The notes below the pieces were generated by a model that ran no database searches, was not told the origin of the DNA, and saw only the letters and a list, made by a program, of their open reading frames with translations. Positions 23,593-38,613 of a stretch of DNA of 64,000 nucleotides are shown piece after piece. The position numbers and the translations under genes were made by a program. Source of the DNA: Halocaridina rubra (taxonomy: Eukaryota; Arthropoda; Malacostraca; Decapoda; Atyidae); the NCBI GenBank assembly GCA_037179515.1, contig JAXCGZ010022644.1, positions 5,001-69,000 on the forward strand, given 5' to 3'. Position 1 is the stretch's first letter; each line of letters opens with the position of its first letter.

Positions 23593-23608
23593 CTTATTGG
23601 ATATAATT
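23593..23608. repeat. right target-site duplication of SINE-A copy 6
   Basis: Second copy of the 16-bp duplicate. Confidence 0.92.
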
Positions 23609-24577
<969 letters not shown>

Positions 24578-24768
24578 TCCTGCTGGCTAGTACAGTGGTA
24601 ACGCGCTGGCTTCGCATTCACGAGGTCGAAAGATCGGTCCCCGTCCAAGACCGAGAGTTTAAGCTGTTTACTGGCAGGAACTGCTGTGGTTGGACATCAC
24701 AGTGGGGGGTTGGGGCTTGCCCTGGCTGACGAATACCCATTGTAATGAAATGGAAATAAAGGTTAATA
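24578..24768 (+). mobile_element. second tRNA-derived SINE, single copy
   Basis: A tRNA-like head with an A-box region (CTGGCTAGTACAGTGGTAAC), a five-pair anticodon-like stem CTTCG/CGAGG, and a drifted B box (AGATCGGTCCCCG). A body with a GGAACTGCTGTGG core follows, then an A-rich 3' end (AATGGAAATAAAGG). No second copy was seen in the window, so the family assignment rests on the tRNA-like head alone. Confidence 0.65.
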
Positions 24769-25817
24769 TAGTTAGGTAGAAGGTCTGCTCCAACTACTGC
24801 TATATCTTTTTTTCCCTGCCTTTCTGTATTTTTTTTTATGGTTCCCCTTTTTTCCCCTCATTGCCTTTTTCCTTTTGCCTTTTTATCGCCATCCTTTTCC
24901 TTTCCAGGACTACTTCCTTTCTTTTCATATTTATGCTACGGTTATTTTTTACTTTCATGTACCATTTTTTTTTTATACTGTACCGTATTTTTAGTGCCCT
25001 CTTCCTTTCTTAATATGTTCTCATCCACGGGGCCTTTATGAAACTTAACGGACAAGCTCATAAAAGTGTCTTCTCGAGCTGTCAAAATAATGAAAGTTAA
25101 AAACTTTCATTTTTTGGGCTTTTATTTCATTTGTTGTAAATAACTTGGTGCATCTCGCAAAAACTAAGAAAATAAAAGAAAGACTCAATTGTTGTTCCAC
25201 TTAAATGCAATCTCTTCGTAACGCTATTTTTTTTTTTTAGGACGTTCATTGTTTTGAGTAGACGCCATATCACGCTAAATTAGCAAGGTGAACGCACCTG
25301 TAACAAAAGAAACCACACCAAAAAGTTTCTTCATACCCTTCTCTCTCATCTGGCTTTATTTAGTCAGTTGTTTTCCTGAAAAGAATAAGCATAAACTAAT
25401 GAGGGAGAGATTTCCACATTTTCCTACAAACGTATCCCTTACAGTCGCGTCCTACGACCAAGTAATATTATAATAAATGTGCTTATATTTCCATGGACAA
25501 ATTGCATAGAAGAGAAAGTATTTTGCAAGCTCATGCCTAAAAATAACACTCAAATCTTTCTGGATAGTGGTCAAGAAACTCTGGGAATTAAAGAAGAAAA
25601 AAAACAAACACGTATATGGGACGGAATGAGGACGGGGATTTCCCCTTGAAACTTATTTCTGCATAAAGTCAAGTTATACAAAGAGATTATGTTAGGCAAA
25701 CTCCAATCGTAACCCCAGTCTGGTTTGACTCAACCACCTCCCTTTCAGGGAGCATACGCGTATGTACATAGATGTCTTATCTGAAAAAAAAATAATCCAG
25801 ATAATTCCTATCTTTGG
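24769..25817. other. gene-free stretch
   Basis: T-rich 24800-24980; otherwise nothing recognised. Confidence 0.45.
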
Positions 25818-26130
25818 CCCATGGCACAACCGGCCGTTGCGATACTACAGCTGAATGGTCTTGTGGACTTAAATAAGACTGTCCAGGACAGTTCGATATT
25901 AAGTCTTCCTTCAGTTACGGTTCTTTTTCTATGCCTACATCAACACCGAATATTCATGGATATTCGCTATACATGTCTTATAACCCCTTCACATCTGACA
26001 AGCCACAATACTCCCCATCTTCGTTCTCTTTACGTTTTGTTTTCTTCGTGCCCAGGCCCGAGGAGGGTAGGTTTATTATTATATTTTTTGTTGGCCCTTC
26101 CAGGTATCACAATCATAAAAAGAAAAAAAT
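25818..26130 (+). mobile_element. family B interspersed repeat, near full length
   Basis: Starts TTGGCCCATGGCAC-like and continues CAGTTACGGTTCTTTTTC, CACATCTGACAAGYCA and CGTGCCCAGGCCCGA, ending near GTATCACAATCATAAAAA. Six other copies or fragments: 15626 (-), 37500 (+), 49267 (+), 55893 (-), 60657 (-), and related tail sequence at 63283 (+). No A/B boxes or ORF. Its 3' end resembles a LINE tail, so it is either a non-autonomous partner or a 3'-end fragment family. Confidence 0.8.
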
Positions 26131-26463
26131 TTGGTGTTTTACCTGTGCATTTTTGTTACCAGGTAATCTTGTATACACGAATAATTAGTTTGAAATTAGC
26201 GCTCAGCATTCAGGTTTTTGTTTCCTAGTTTTTTAACTGTGAGAGCTCTCTAATCATTGCTACCATATCTTTGTAATTATGATACTTTATCTTTATAGGT
26301 GCAGTTATTTTATTTATGTCACATATTTGCTGGGTAGAAAATAGCCAGGAACTGTTTTGTGTTTACATGTCATAATAATTAAGCTAATAGAACACATAAC
26401 TTAATGTTTATTTTAGTGTTCATGTTATAAAATATTAATTTGTTACTATCTCTTTGTTCACAG
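26131..26463. other. AT-rich stretch leading to acceptor-like site
   Basis: No element recognised. The last 25 bases form a pyrimidine-rich tract (branch-like TTAAT, then TCTCTTTGTTCACAG). Confidence 0.4.
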
Positions 26464-26511
26464 GTAAGAAACTTCAAGATCTTGATGACAAATATCTCCT
26501 TGGTCTCTCAG
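26464..26511 (+). other. candidate recursive-splice point or 48-nt exon
   Basis: A pyrimidine tract ends in CACAG and is followed at once by GTAAGA. The same point is therefore a good 3' splice site and a near-perfect 5' splice site, the arrangement of recursive-splicing points known from long Drosophila introns. A second donor-like site (TCTCAG then GTAAAG) lies exactly 48 nt later. Read as a phase-1 exon, the segment would encode KKLQDLDDKYLLGLS; phase 0 is also open. No host gene is identified. The element could be chance. Confidence 0.35.
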
Positions 26512-26529
26512 GTAAAGACGTTCATGATT

Positions 26530-26667
<138 letters not shown>

Positions 26668-26958
26668 AAAAACATTATAATTATTATATGCTAATAAATC
26701 TCTGCGTGAGTGACACTATAAGACTTGTGTCATACCTTGTCAGCAATTTCGGGATTTGTGACCAATATTAAATCAACATAAATTTTATAAGACTTATCGC
26801 CTTGCTATACGAAGACTTTTAGAGATATAAAAAGGGGGGGGAAGTATAAAATATGGTAATTTTTTTATAATTGCTGTCTTCAAACTGTCAATTTATAAAA
26901 AAAAAAAATATGAAAATATGCGTTATTTCCAATTTCAACTAGCTATCTAAAAACCAGG
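26668..26958. other. AT-rich gene-free stretch
   Basis: Nothing recognised. Confidence 0.45.
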
Positions 26959-27969
<1,011 letters not shown>

Positions 27970-28730
27970 TTGGTAACTAGAGAGGATATGGCCTTTAAAT
28001 GAATGAATGAATGCATAAGTGAACGAGTGAATATCTGTCTTGGCATCAGATCAACACCCCTGAGAATTCAGTACCTCTGTTTGAGGGAGCGATGGAATGA
28101 ATGTATGAGAGAGGAAAATCCTCAAGAACAATGGCACTCTGTGGGGGTAAATGCATTTAAATGAGGAAATGACTGAATGAACGAGAGAGTAAAATAAATA
28201 AGAGACAGCATTAGAGTAGTTATTGTCTTTGAATGAAGTTGTGAATGAATGCATATGCTAGTACAACCGTCAAGAAAAGTCAAGCCTGAATAAGTGTCTG
28301 TAAGAGGAATGAATGAATGAAAAAAAATTGATTATCAAAAGAAAAACAGCACTCCGGAAATGTTAGTGCCACTGAATGAAAATGTGGTGGACTGAATGAG
28401 CAAGTAGCATCCTCTAGACTCTAGAGAAATAAAATCTCACTGATTAAACGAATGTCGAATGAGCGGATAGAATCATTAAGAGAAATCATTCTCTAAATGT
28501 TTTGTGGAGAATGAAGGAGCGAGTAAAATCGTCAAAGGAAATTTTTCTGAAGACAGTTTTAAGAGAGTTTATGAATGCATGAATGAGTTATTAGTACATT
28601 GAGTACATCGTCATTAACACTGAACGAATGCATGATGAGTAAATGAGCAAATGAGCGTGTAGAATCGTCCTGAGCAGTCATTTCTGTCTCAGGGATTTGA
28701 ATGAGTAAAATATGAGACAGCTGAGTGGAA
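27970..28730. repeat. strongly decayed minisatellite, GAATGAGCGAGTARAATC-type core
   Basis: Related cores recur at about 28021, 28095, 28178, 28244, 28310, 28395, 28457, 28513 and 28648. Each is a GAATGAATG stretch followed by a GAGCGAGTARAATCRTCAAG-like block. Spacing varies from 56 to 135 bp. Divergence between units is high, so the array is old. Confidence 0.65.
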
Positions 28731-29014
28731 TAATTTACTACCAGGGACCATGTCTATCAGGGGAACCTTGATACTGCCGCAGATCATGGAGTACACACCC
28801 TGTCATCGTTATGTATGCAATTGCTACTACAGCCTTTCCCTTGGCACTACCCTCGCACACACAGACACACACGCATGCACACACATGCACAAACACACTG
28901 AAACATTTCAATTCTAAAGAAATCGTTTAATATCCAGAATATTTCTCTAAGGTAATTATACAAGTCTTGGTACACCTTCAGTGCTGCTCAGAAGGGATTA
29001 TTATTATGATGATA

Positions 29015-29015
<1 letters not shown>
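28731..29015. other. gene-free stretch
   Basis: Short CA-rich patch at 28855-28900; nothing else recognised. Confidence 0.45.

Positions 29016-29067
<52 letters not shown>
29016..29067. repeat. (ATT)n array
   Basis: About 16 triplet units. Confidence 0.93.
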
Positions 29068-29068
<1 letters not shown>

Positions 29069-29769
29069 AAATACTTTCCATTATAGTTTATATATACTTC
29101 ATATTCCATATCAAATCACATCATCCTTTTGCATATAATATTCCTTTTGCATATAAATTGTATTTTCTATTTGCTTTTGTATGCGAATGCAAGGGAAAGT
29201 CCCCTTGTTGCTGCCGGGTCGACAGCGGCAATTAAAAGGGTAGGGGGAAGGTATAATTGAAGTGAGGCACTGGTACCGGGTACCGGGGCTTAGGAGTAGA
29301 GTTGCTTTGTGTGTGTGTGTAATGGATTGCGTTTCAGAGACCTTTTCATGTTTTAGTCTAACGTTGGATTTTTTAAGAGCAAAAAAGCTTTTATCGTGTA
29401 TAATATTTAATTAATTTATTAGATGTTTATCAGCGTGGGATGTATTGGCAAGATTTATACTGGACAGTGTTGTAGGTTTAATATGGTGTGAGGGCATTTA
29501 TATATGTATTATATGTGCTTAGTATATTATTGACGTATGAATGCATGCAGTAAGTTCTTATATATTAATCTGATTAGGTATTTTATGTAAATTCATATTT
29601 ATAATTGTCTCCATACAGTATATGCATATGTATTTCATATGATGTGTACATGTGTATGAGTAACTCATATATCATTCGTTATGTATATGTATGTATGTAT
29701 GTATGTTGGGTTGATTTTACATATGGCTGTATACATATGTAAGTAGTGTACAAGTATGTAGTATATGTG
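29068..29769. other. AT-rich gene-free stretch
   Basis: Scattered TATG/TGTA repeats near 29680-29705. No gene. Confidence 0.45.
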
Positions 29770-30012
29770 ATGAAGCGGTGAGGGTAAACCAGATGCGGCT
29801 GTCGGACTTCTCGGCAGAAGATACTCATCCACTTACTCTGGGGTTGACCCAAACAGGATGCTGCCGGGGGAATTGTGGTAACCCCTTATCCCCAAGGAGC
29901 TGAGAGGAGTAGTGGAGTGTTCGAGGCACTCTTTGTTCTGGTGAAGTGTGTACTTTGACTCGGCCATTCCCTTACAAGGGGGATTACTGCCAATGTATAT
30001 GTATGAATGTAT
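29770..30012 (+). mobile_element. family C retroposon-like repeat, copy 2
   Basis: Carries CAAGGAGCTGAGAGGAG and GACTCGGCCATTCCC, then a short hairpin CCCTTACAAGGGGG, and ends in an AATGTATATGTATG tail. This matches the layout of the copies at 7515, 37131 and 52540. Confidence 0.5.
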
Positions 30013-30324
30013 TTGTGTGTGTATGTATGTTTTTATATATGCGTAGTTGTATATATGTTTGTTACTGGTGCAATAACAGTAATAGCTATTATTGATTTTC
30101 CGCGCAGAATATCTCTTGATATGTGTTTCCATTAGAGAGTGTAGTCACTTGGCCCTTTGAGAGAGATCCCTCCCCCCACTCTATTGACTTTACTGCAAAT
30201 AGTACACTTTGTGCATTTATACAACGCGATTATATGGTCCGATTATACTCTTATATAATATAATGTTGGCTATAGGTATATTATGTACACAATGTTTTCT
30301 CTTAATGGTAGTTGTCAGTCTTTT

Positions 30325-30326
<2 letters not shown>

Positions 30327-30384
<58 letters not shown>
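30327..30384. repeat. (GA)n array
   Basis: Perfect dinucleotide repeat, inverted relative to 30621-30714. Confidence 0.95.
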
Positions 30385-30389
<5 letters not shown>

Positions 30390-30619
30390 TCATTTATTAT
30401 TCCATTTCATTTATTTTTTCCTATTTTCTCCCTTTTTCGTCTTATTTTCTACTTTATTATTTGTGTACACGTATATACTTTTATGTGCGGTAATAATAAT
30501 AATAACAACAACAACGTGATGTTCTTCCTCTGATTAATCAAATCAAAAACAAAATGGTCAAAAAGACTAAATAGGGAGAGAGATGCAGGAGAGGGTGAAA
30601 GTGTATATTTATTTCAGGC

Positions 30620-30620
<1 letters not shown>

Positions 30621-30714
<94 letters not shown>
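30621..30714. repeat. (TC)47 array
   Basis: Perfect dinucleotide repeat of 94 bp. Confidence 0.95.
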
Positions 30715-30717
<3 letters not shown>

Positions 30718-30889
30718 AAACACTCATCAAATATTCATTAAAATGTTCATTCACTCAATGCTCCGTCCCCTTTTTTACCTTTAAATCTCCCCTCTTTTTA
30801 TGCACTCTCCCCGCCTCTCCCCTCGTTCCTTACTCTTCCACTCCCCACCCCCCGACTAAGAGAATACCTTTCTAGTCTTCTGGCTTTTT

Positions 30890-31160
30890 ATTGAATATTG
30901 CGTTGAATAGGGAGGAATAGAAATAGAAAAAGAAGAAAGGAAATAAGAGAAAATGGAGGAAGCAGAATGATAGGAAGAGTGGCATGAAGAAGAAAAAGCA
31001 GAAAAGGAAGATTAAATGGAAGAAGCTAGAAAAGAAAAAGGCATAATTGATAAAAAAAAAAGAAGCTAAAAATGAGGACAGTATAATAGGGAGAAAGGAA
31101 AAGCAAAATAAAGCTAGGAAAAAGGTAATAGGATGAGGAAAATGGAAGGAAGACGGTGAA
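30890..31160. other. 270-bp purine-rich tract
   Basis: The plus strand is overwhelmingly A and G with only scattered pyrimidines and no simple period. Minus-strand reading frames here (F/S-rich) reflect the composition. Confidence 0.7.
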
Positions 31161-31222
31161 AAACAGGACATGGAAGACTTTTCTAGAAAATGAAAACGTA
31201 TCATGTATATGTAATGTTCCTC

Positions 31223-31345
31223 TCATTTGTGTATGTGTGTGTGTGAGAGAGAGAGAGAGTGTGTTTGTGTGTGTATGTGTGTGAGAGAGAGAGAGTGTGT
31301 GTTTGTGTGTGTGTGTGAGAGAGAAAGAAAGAGAGAGAGAGAGAA
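31223..31345. repeat. higher-order GT/GA array
   Basis: GTGTGT and GAGAGA blocks alternate three times with a recurring TTTGTG word. The whole is therefore a tandem repeat of roughly 45-bp compound units. Confidence 0.85.
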
Positions 31346-32999
31346 CTGTCATATATGCTGACGTCTATAGACAGCTAATTGAAGATGAAATCTTTTTAAG
31401 CACACGATCGAATGAGGGTGGAGAGAGGTTACAGCATTTTATCCAGGTTCTTGTTACTTCGAGATAGGCCTACATCTGATATTTTCTTTCAATTTTTATT
31501 TTAATATCAGCCTTATCTGTGCATTACTGTTCAGAGTTCCCTTTGTGTTCTTATTTTAGCTGTACACAAACTTATATTGCACGCACATTTATATACATCG
31601 AGCAGCACAGGATGATGTGACTACCTTTATTTGTTAACATCTACGGATTTGCTGTTAAAAGTAAAATCCTTGGAATAGTAAAAGTTGGACTGAGGTATGA
31701 GATAAGTTTTAGATTGACTCAGAGGCTCAGTTGGGTCGGAGGTAGTATGAAACAGTTCTAATGAGAGAGGATATAAAAATTGTTTATTAACAGTAATTTG
31801 CATATACCGTCCAGTCTATATTAAGTGGATATTCATTGTGCTCTGTGGATATGTATTGCCTACTCATGTATAAATGTATTTATAGTAGAATTTTAGTATT
31901 TAGGAAAAAATATCTCTCCATTATATGTACAGTACATGGCTACCTGTTTTTGTATAAATACCCCTTCTATAATTAATTAAAGTCCAAGAGTTCAAATGTT
32001 TAAGGTGCAGCAACAGAATTAGTGTAATGACTAACCAAACAAGATAACCTGTTTGGTCTTTTTAAGGATCGTCTATAATGAATAACCTGGTGTAAGGAAA
32101 AAGAAACCATACTCTGAAAGAGTTTATGATGAGTTAATTGTGCTAAATGGAAGGCTCTAAATTTACTGCCATTGGCCCTATCTCTGACACCCTGACAAAT
32201 CAGATTGTGTCTGGGGACTGACCATTGTTAAGTGCTAATTTTTATTGCCCAGTTTTTTTTTTATTCTTCGTTTTGTATTTGTTAGACAGGTACTTTTTTT
32301 GTTTTGTTTTTGTTTTTACGAGGTTTCCTAACTGCAGGAGAGGCAAAATACAGTGTTGCGTAATGTTTATAATTTTTATGACTTAAGCTTTGATTGGTAA
32401 AAAGAGACTGTGGAAATTATTTATGCTATATTTAGTGCTTTTTCTCCCCATACTGAGATAACCTTGGACCACGACGATGGCCAATGCATATATCTTTCCT
32501 CTAAATGAATTTCTTCCCATTACATTACCCACTCTTCATTTTTTTTTTTCATTTTGAAATAGAAGTGGAAAGGTAAGGCTCGAAAGAGGATATTCAGGAT
32601 CCCCAATGGTATCATTTTTATGTGATTTTTAAGGTACTTCTATGGAATACTGAAGAGGCCTGAGGGAGAACGACCTTGCCTATAAGTGTTCAATACTCGA
32701 AAGGAAAACGCTGACGAAGATGGAAACGGAGAAAAGGAAAAAGAAGGACGTGAAATATCCGTAATCATATAAACGTTGAATGCGGTTCGTGTGAATGGAA
32801 CTGAATCGAAAAGATGACTAAAGTCAATTTGAGATCTATCGGTTATACGGTTTTTCATCCGGCAGAATTCGGAGGTAGATGAAGGGGAAAATGGATTTGG
32901 GTTTAGGGTCGCCTTCTTATCTTTTCCTTTGTAGAGTGGTTTCGGTATCTTTGTGGATTTTTGTATATTGGAACATAAAGGGAGCTTGATTATATGTGG

Positions 33000-33001
<2 letters not shown>
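31346..33001. other. gene-free stretch
   Basis: AT-rich. No repeat family or gene recognised over 1.6 kb. Confidence 0.5.
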
Positions 33002-33082
<81 letters not shown>

Positions 33083-33085
33083 TGT
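33002..33085. repeat. (TA)n array
   Basis: About 40 units with a final slip. Confidence 0.95.
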
Positions 33086-33200
33086 TTATTTACTTATTTA
33101 AACATATATTTTCGTATGTATCCTACGTAGCACATGAACACTTTGAAATATGAACATTGTATTTCTAAATGCGACGATTTTTACACAATTTGAAATTGTG

Positions 33201-33512
33201 AGCGTGCTAGGAATAGGAATGAGTGGCGAGCGATTGTGACGCAGCTCTGATGGGCATCTGCTGTTACCACGGGTCTGCATCTTACAGAGGTAGCCCTATG
33301 GTAGGGACAGTAGGGGAGGTGGCATATGAAGCGACACAGGTTATGGAAGAGCCGGGAGGATGGGCTGTGGCACTCCGGCAGTGCCATCTGAACGGTCGCT
33401 ATCTCCCTCGTCATTGCCCATAGAGCAAAGTAGTCCCCTTATTTTTTCTTTTTTTGGTGTCGGCTACCCCCCCCCCCCAAATTGGGTAAAACAGCCAAGG
33501 TAAATGGAATGG
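33201..33512 (+). mobile_element. RTE-like LINE 3' end
   Basis: Begins at GAGCGTGCTAGGAATAGG in the last codons of the LINE ORF and includes the whole 3' untranslated region to ACAGCCAAGG. Same family as 12006-13254 with about ten changes, including an expanded C run. The ATGT tail is lost. Confidence 0.88.
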
Positions 33513-33728
33513 ATTGAAACTGTGAAGCAAGAGTGGGCACAGTTTAGTAATTTGCTTTTGTGAATGCGCCATTAATATTCTCTTGTTTCTAGAAGCAAGA
33601 TATTCTTCATATTTATACCTCAATCTCAAGTCCTAAAACCAGGGAATGTTTCCCGCACGTAAGCTTCATCATCATTGCTTGGTTGGATCGAGTTGTGCCC
33701 ACAGTCCACACGGAGGTATATGCTTGGT

Positions 33729-33762
33729 TGTGTGTGTGTGTGTGTGTGTGTTTTTTTTTTTT
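33729..33762. repeat. (TG)n then T12
   Basis: Short dinucleotide array running into a T run, like 284-373. Confidence 0.9.
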
Positions 33763-33950
33763 AAATAAGTCGATTGAACGTGTTACCATTAATGATATAT
33801 ATTTAATCTTGTTCTCACTATGCCAGCTAAGTTAACAGGGACCATCACATGATGGACGCCTCTACCTCTTCTTCTTATCCTCAGAATACTTTGTTGGTCT
33901 CGATCTCGGGACCCTCTGAATTTTTTTTTTCGACCTATTATTACGGAACA

Positions 33951-33952
<2 letters not shown>

Positions 33953-34037
<85 letters not shown>
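33953..34037. repeat. (AT)n array
   Basis: About 42 units. Confidence 0.95.
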
Positions 34038-34042
<5 letters not shown>

Positions 34043-34258
34043 TGTTTTTATAATATGCGACACTCATCAGCTCCTGACATATGCCCTTTCCTTCCACTTT
34101 TGTATCAAGTTTCTACTCGTGAATATTGCATGATAAGTCGCTGTAATCCTCCTCTTATAATCTTTATTAATCATCACTGCAGCATGTTGGAGTAATTTCT
34201 AAATTGATTTAATATTAGCCGCATTATGATCTTTTTCCCTTGATGTAGTTTGAAGGTA

Positions 34259-34282
34259 TTATTCTCTTCTTTATTATTATTA

Positions 34283-34333
<51 letters not shown>

Positions 34334-34374
34334 TTATTATTATTATCATTATTATTATTATTATTATTATTATT
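34259..34374. repeat. (ATT)n array, left of SINE-A copy 7
   Basis: Interrupted ATT triplets over 116 bp. Confidence 0.93.
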
Positions 34375-34566
34375 GTTCCGGTTTTACGTCACGGACTCCC
34401 TTTTCTGCCAAGGGCTAGGACGGCTGCCTTCTTCGAAGGACTTGTTTTTGGCAGATGTAATCGTTACCCTGAGTGCATGCCCTTGCTAACCTCAGACCGT
34501 GACGGGGCGCGAACCCTCGACCTGACGCATTAAAGTAGCGGATGCTACCGTTTGAGCCATGGTGAT
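34375..34566 (-). mobile_element. SINE-A copy 7, inside an ATT array
   Basis: Full-length minus-strand copy with intact GGTTCGCGCCCC. ATT triplets in the same strand phase lie on both sides, so the element was probably inserted into the array. Confidence 0.9.
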
Positions 34567-34570
34567 CACA

Positions 34571-34598
34571 TTATTATTATTATTATTATTATTATTAC
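34571..34598. repeat. (ATT)n array, right of SINE-A copy 7
   Basis: Nine triplet units. Confidence 0.92.
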
Positions 34599-35647
34599 TC
34601 TTTATATTAGATTAGAACCTGGACTATGTCATATAGTATAGACTTCTCTTCTTTTACTATTTCATTATCTTCTGTATAGCGTTGGAGTTTAAATAAAACT
34701 CTGGGTCTTGGGAGAACAGACATTTATTGATGATGTCTCTTCTTACCACAACAGTTAATAAACCCCAAAGCCTAGTGGTGGTCTACATCTGACAATTCTC
34801 GGCTACTGATGGACTCTTGTTCTCAGTATTAATTTAATACTACTACTTTACTTATACCTCCCACACCTCTATCATCTTGTCAGATACAAAAAGGAGACAG
34901 AGGTGAAAGGTTCTTCTGTATATGCCTAGACCAATTGAATTTGAAATTGGTTTTACAAGGTCCACTCCCATTGCATATGGGGTAGGTTTAGGTAAGGCAG
35001 TGCTTGTTCCCATGCGGAGTTTAGGCCGTGTTTTTACTAGCCTGGTGTCAGTTTGCACCTCCAGTCCAAACCGAATCCTGTTAGTTTTTTTTTTTTTATG
35101 GGATAGGATAGGAGGAGAAAAAAAAGGGGGGGGGGATTAAGGATATAAGGGAATTGGAGGGAAAAGCACAAAAATTAAATAAAGTAAGAGTTAAAAAAAG
35201 AGAGGGGCAGACCCTCGTGCTAAGTTTTGATCTGGAATTCAGATATTTTTGGTTCCAGATCGAATGGAAGAGAGGAAAAAGGGTAGGACCAAAACCACGT
35301 GGTCACAGCATGGCAATAGATGCAAAATATATGACGGTACAACTTGAGTCAACAACTCAGTACCTGCCAGACTTTGGAATCCTGTTCTGTAGGGCCTGGA
35401 TGCTTAAAAGAAAAAAAAAATAATAGTCATTAATTCATTTGTTGGGAATTCAGATGTTTGATTGTTATGCTTATTAGAATTATATATGTTTGTCCTCTTC
35501 TTGGAACTCCACGTATTAGATATTTATGTTTTGAATTGAAATGAACTCTGTTAATAACCTTGACAGAATGTTGTTTTGATTTTGTTTCCGTTATGCATGA
35601 CTTCAGACCAGATATCTCGTCGCATTGTGTATTATAATAATAATAAT

Positions 35648-35684
<37 letters not shown>

Positions 35685-36351
35685 GGCAGAAAATAAGAAG
35701 AGGAGATGAAAGGAGAAATAAGATTATTGTGTTAATTGTTGAGTTTACAGTCATGATTGAATTATACATTCCATGAATTATATAAACTCAAAAGCCTAAA
35801 TGGCAAAGCATGCTCTTCATGATGTATGTGCCCTGTAGCTCTGTTTCCGTATACACACTCCGAATTCTCATTTAAGTAAAAGAGTAACTTCCATTTTCTG
35901 TAGTGCTTTTGCTGTCGCCCCTCTGACGCTATTCAGATTAGCTCCCAAATGCAGGTGATTAGTCGTCATTGAGCAAGTAATGAGTAAGTAAACAGGGCGA
36001 GGGAAGGCTGTTTACAAGTCGTAAACTCTATTTTTGATATGCACTTAGTTGTATGTTTGCCAAATTGAATCTTTGACGTTGTTAACGTCAAATGGAAACG
36101 AAATTTACTTTATTTTTGCGCCTGAATTAGCATAGACATTGTATTGCATTTGGTTCTGTGATTAAAACAAGTAACGTTATAGATGTTGTTACACCGTAAA
36201 GAAATTCTTACAGTAATTGCCAGTAATTCATTTGTTAGGAATTTTGATGTTCGATTGTTATTAACGTGAAAAAATATTTCTGAAATTAAAAGTACCGTCT
36301 CTTAAGTGATTCACTGGCAATATCTCCGTTGATGAACTGCCTGTGAGTTTG

Positions 36352-36354
<3 letters not shown>
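34599..36354. other. gene-free stretch
   Basis: Contains an AAT array at 35631-35685 and a G9 run at 35126-35134. An open frame of 89 codons at 35154-35423 is not supported by any known family. Confidence 0.45.
35631..35685. repeat. (AAT)n array
   Basis: About 17 triplets with one ATT slip. Confidence 0.93.

Positions 36355-36402
<48 letters not shown>
36355..36402. repeat. (CT)24 array
   Basis: Perfect dinucleotide repeat. Confidence 0.95.
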
Positions 36403-37440
<1,038 letters not shown>

Positions 37441-37499
37441 TGATGATAAAGATTTACATCCTACTTAACAGGCATTCTTGAATCCTCTTTCGTTATTAA

Positions 37500-37616
37500 T
37501 ATTAATTTATTTTCGCGTTGCATCTGACAATTCACAACACTCCCCGGCCTCGTTTCTCTTTGCTTATGTTTTCTGGGTCCCAGGGCCGATGAAAGCAAGT
37601 TTTTTTGTCCGTCCCT
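37500..37616 (+). mobile_element. family B fragment with CA tail
   Basis: Contains GCATCTGACAATTCACAACAC, then GTCCCAGGGCCGATGAAAGC, and ends in a CA dinucleotide run (37617-37638) where other copies have GTGTCACA. Confidence 0.7.
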
Positions 37617-37639
37617 CACACACACACACACACACACAT

Positions 37640-37680
37640 ATGATAAGTATCACTAAGTTATGATAAGTATCACTAAGTCT
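37640..37680. repeat. 20-bp perfect tandem duplication
   Basis: TATGATAAGTATCACTAAGT occurs twice in a row. Confidence 0.95.
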
Positions 37681-37689
37681 AAAAATGGA

Positions 37690-37757
37690 ACCGATCAGGA
37701 GACGGGAAGATACGAGCTTTGGGCTCTTTCCCGTAAACACAATTAGGTAATCACAAA
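37690..37757 (-). repeat. short hairpin-forming repeat, copy 2
   Basis: Reverse complement of 1466-1527 with about three changes; the ACGGGAA/TTCCCGT stem is retained. A T28 run follows at 37786-37813. Confidence 0.6.
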
Positions 37758-37782
37758 GCTTGGATGGGGTTTGAAAATAGTT

Positions 37783-37818
<36 letters not shown>

Positions 37819-38125
37819 TCGAGAGCGTCTCTCTCTCGATTGTGAGATATAACTTATATTTACGTTGTGAACACTTCCCTTTGTTGTGATTTCCCATGAG
37901 GGAAAATAGAAAATTAGAGTTGTAATGCTCTTTTCAAGCTCTTGTAACAAAGCTCCCCAAGTTTTCCTGCCATTTTTTTTTTCTCTTGTTTTCCGTTTTT
38001 GTAGAGAAACTATTCGTATTTACTACTCTTTATTTAAAACAATGAATTTTTTTTTTAATGTTAAAAAGTCAAGATTGTAAATCCCTTCCTCTCTTCCAAA
38101 TACTTTTAAAGAATATATGTAACGA

Positions 38126-38251
<126 letters not shown>

Positions 38252-38407
38252 TTTGTCCTAATCTACATTAACTTAGCCAAACCTAATTTAATATAACCTA
38301 ACATTAATCACATACCTATTGGCTCAATCTTAGGTTAAGCTCCTAAAAATAGCAGGTGGCCATTCTGGAATTGATCCACTTTATGGAAGAAAGGCATTTG
38401 AATGATT

Positions 38408-38613
<206 letters not shown>

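Noticed and set aside
35154..35423. 89-codon ORF
   Set aside because: Lys-rich start from a purine tract, no domain recognised and no supporting signals.
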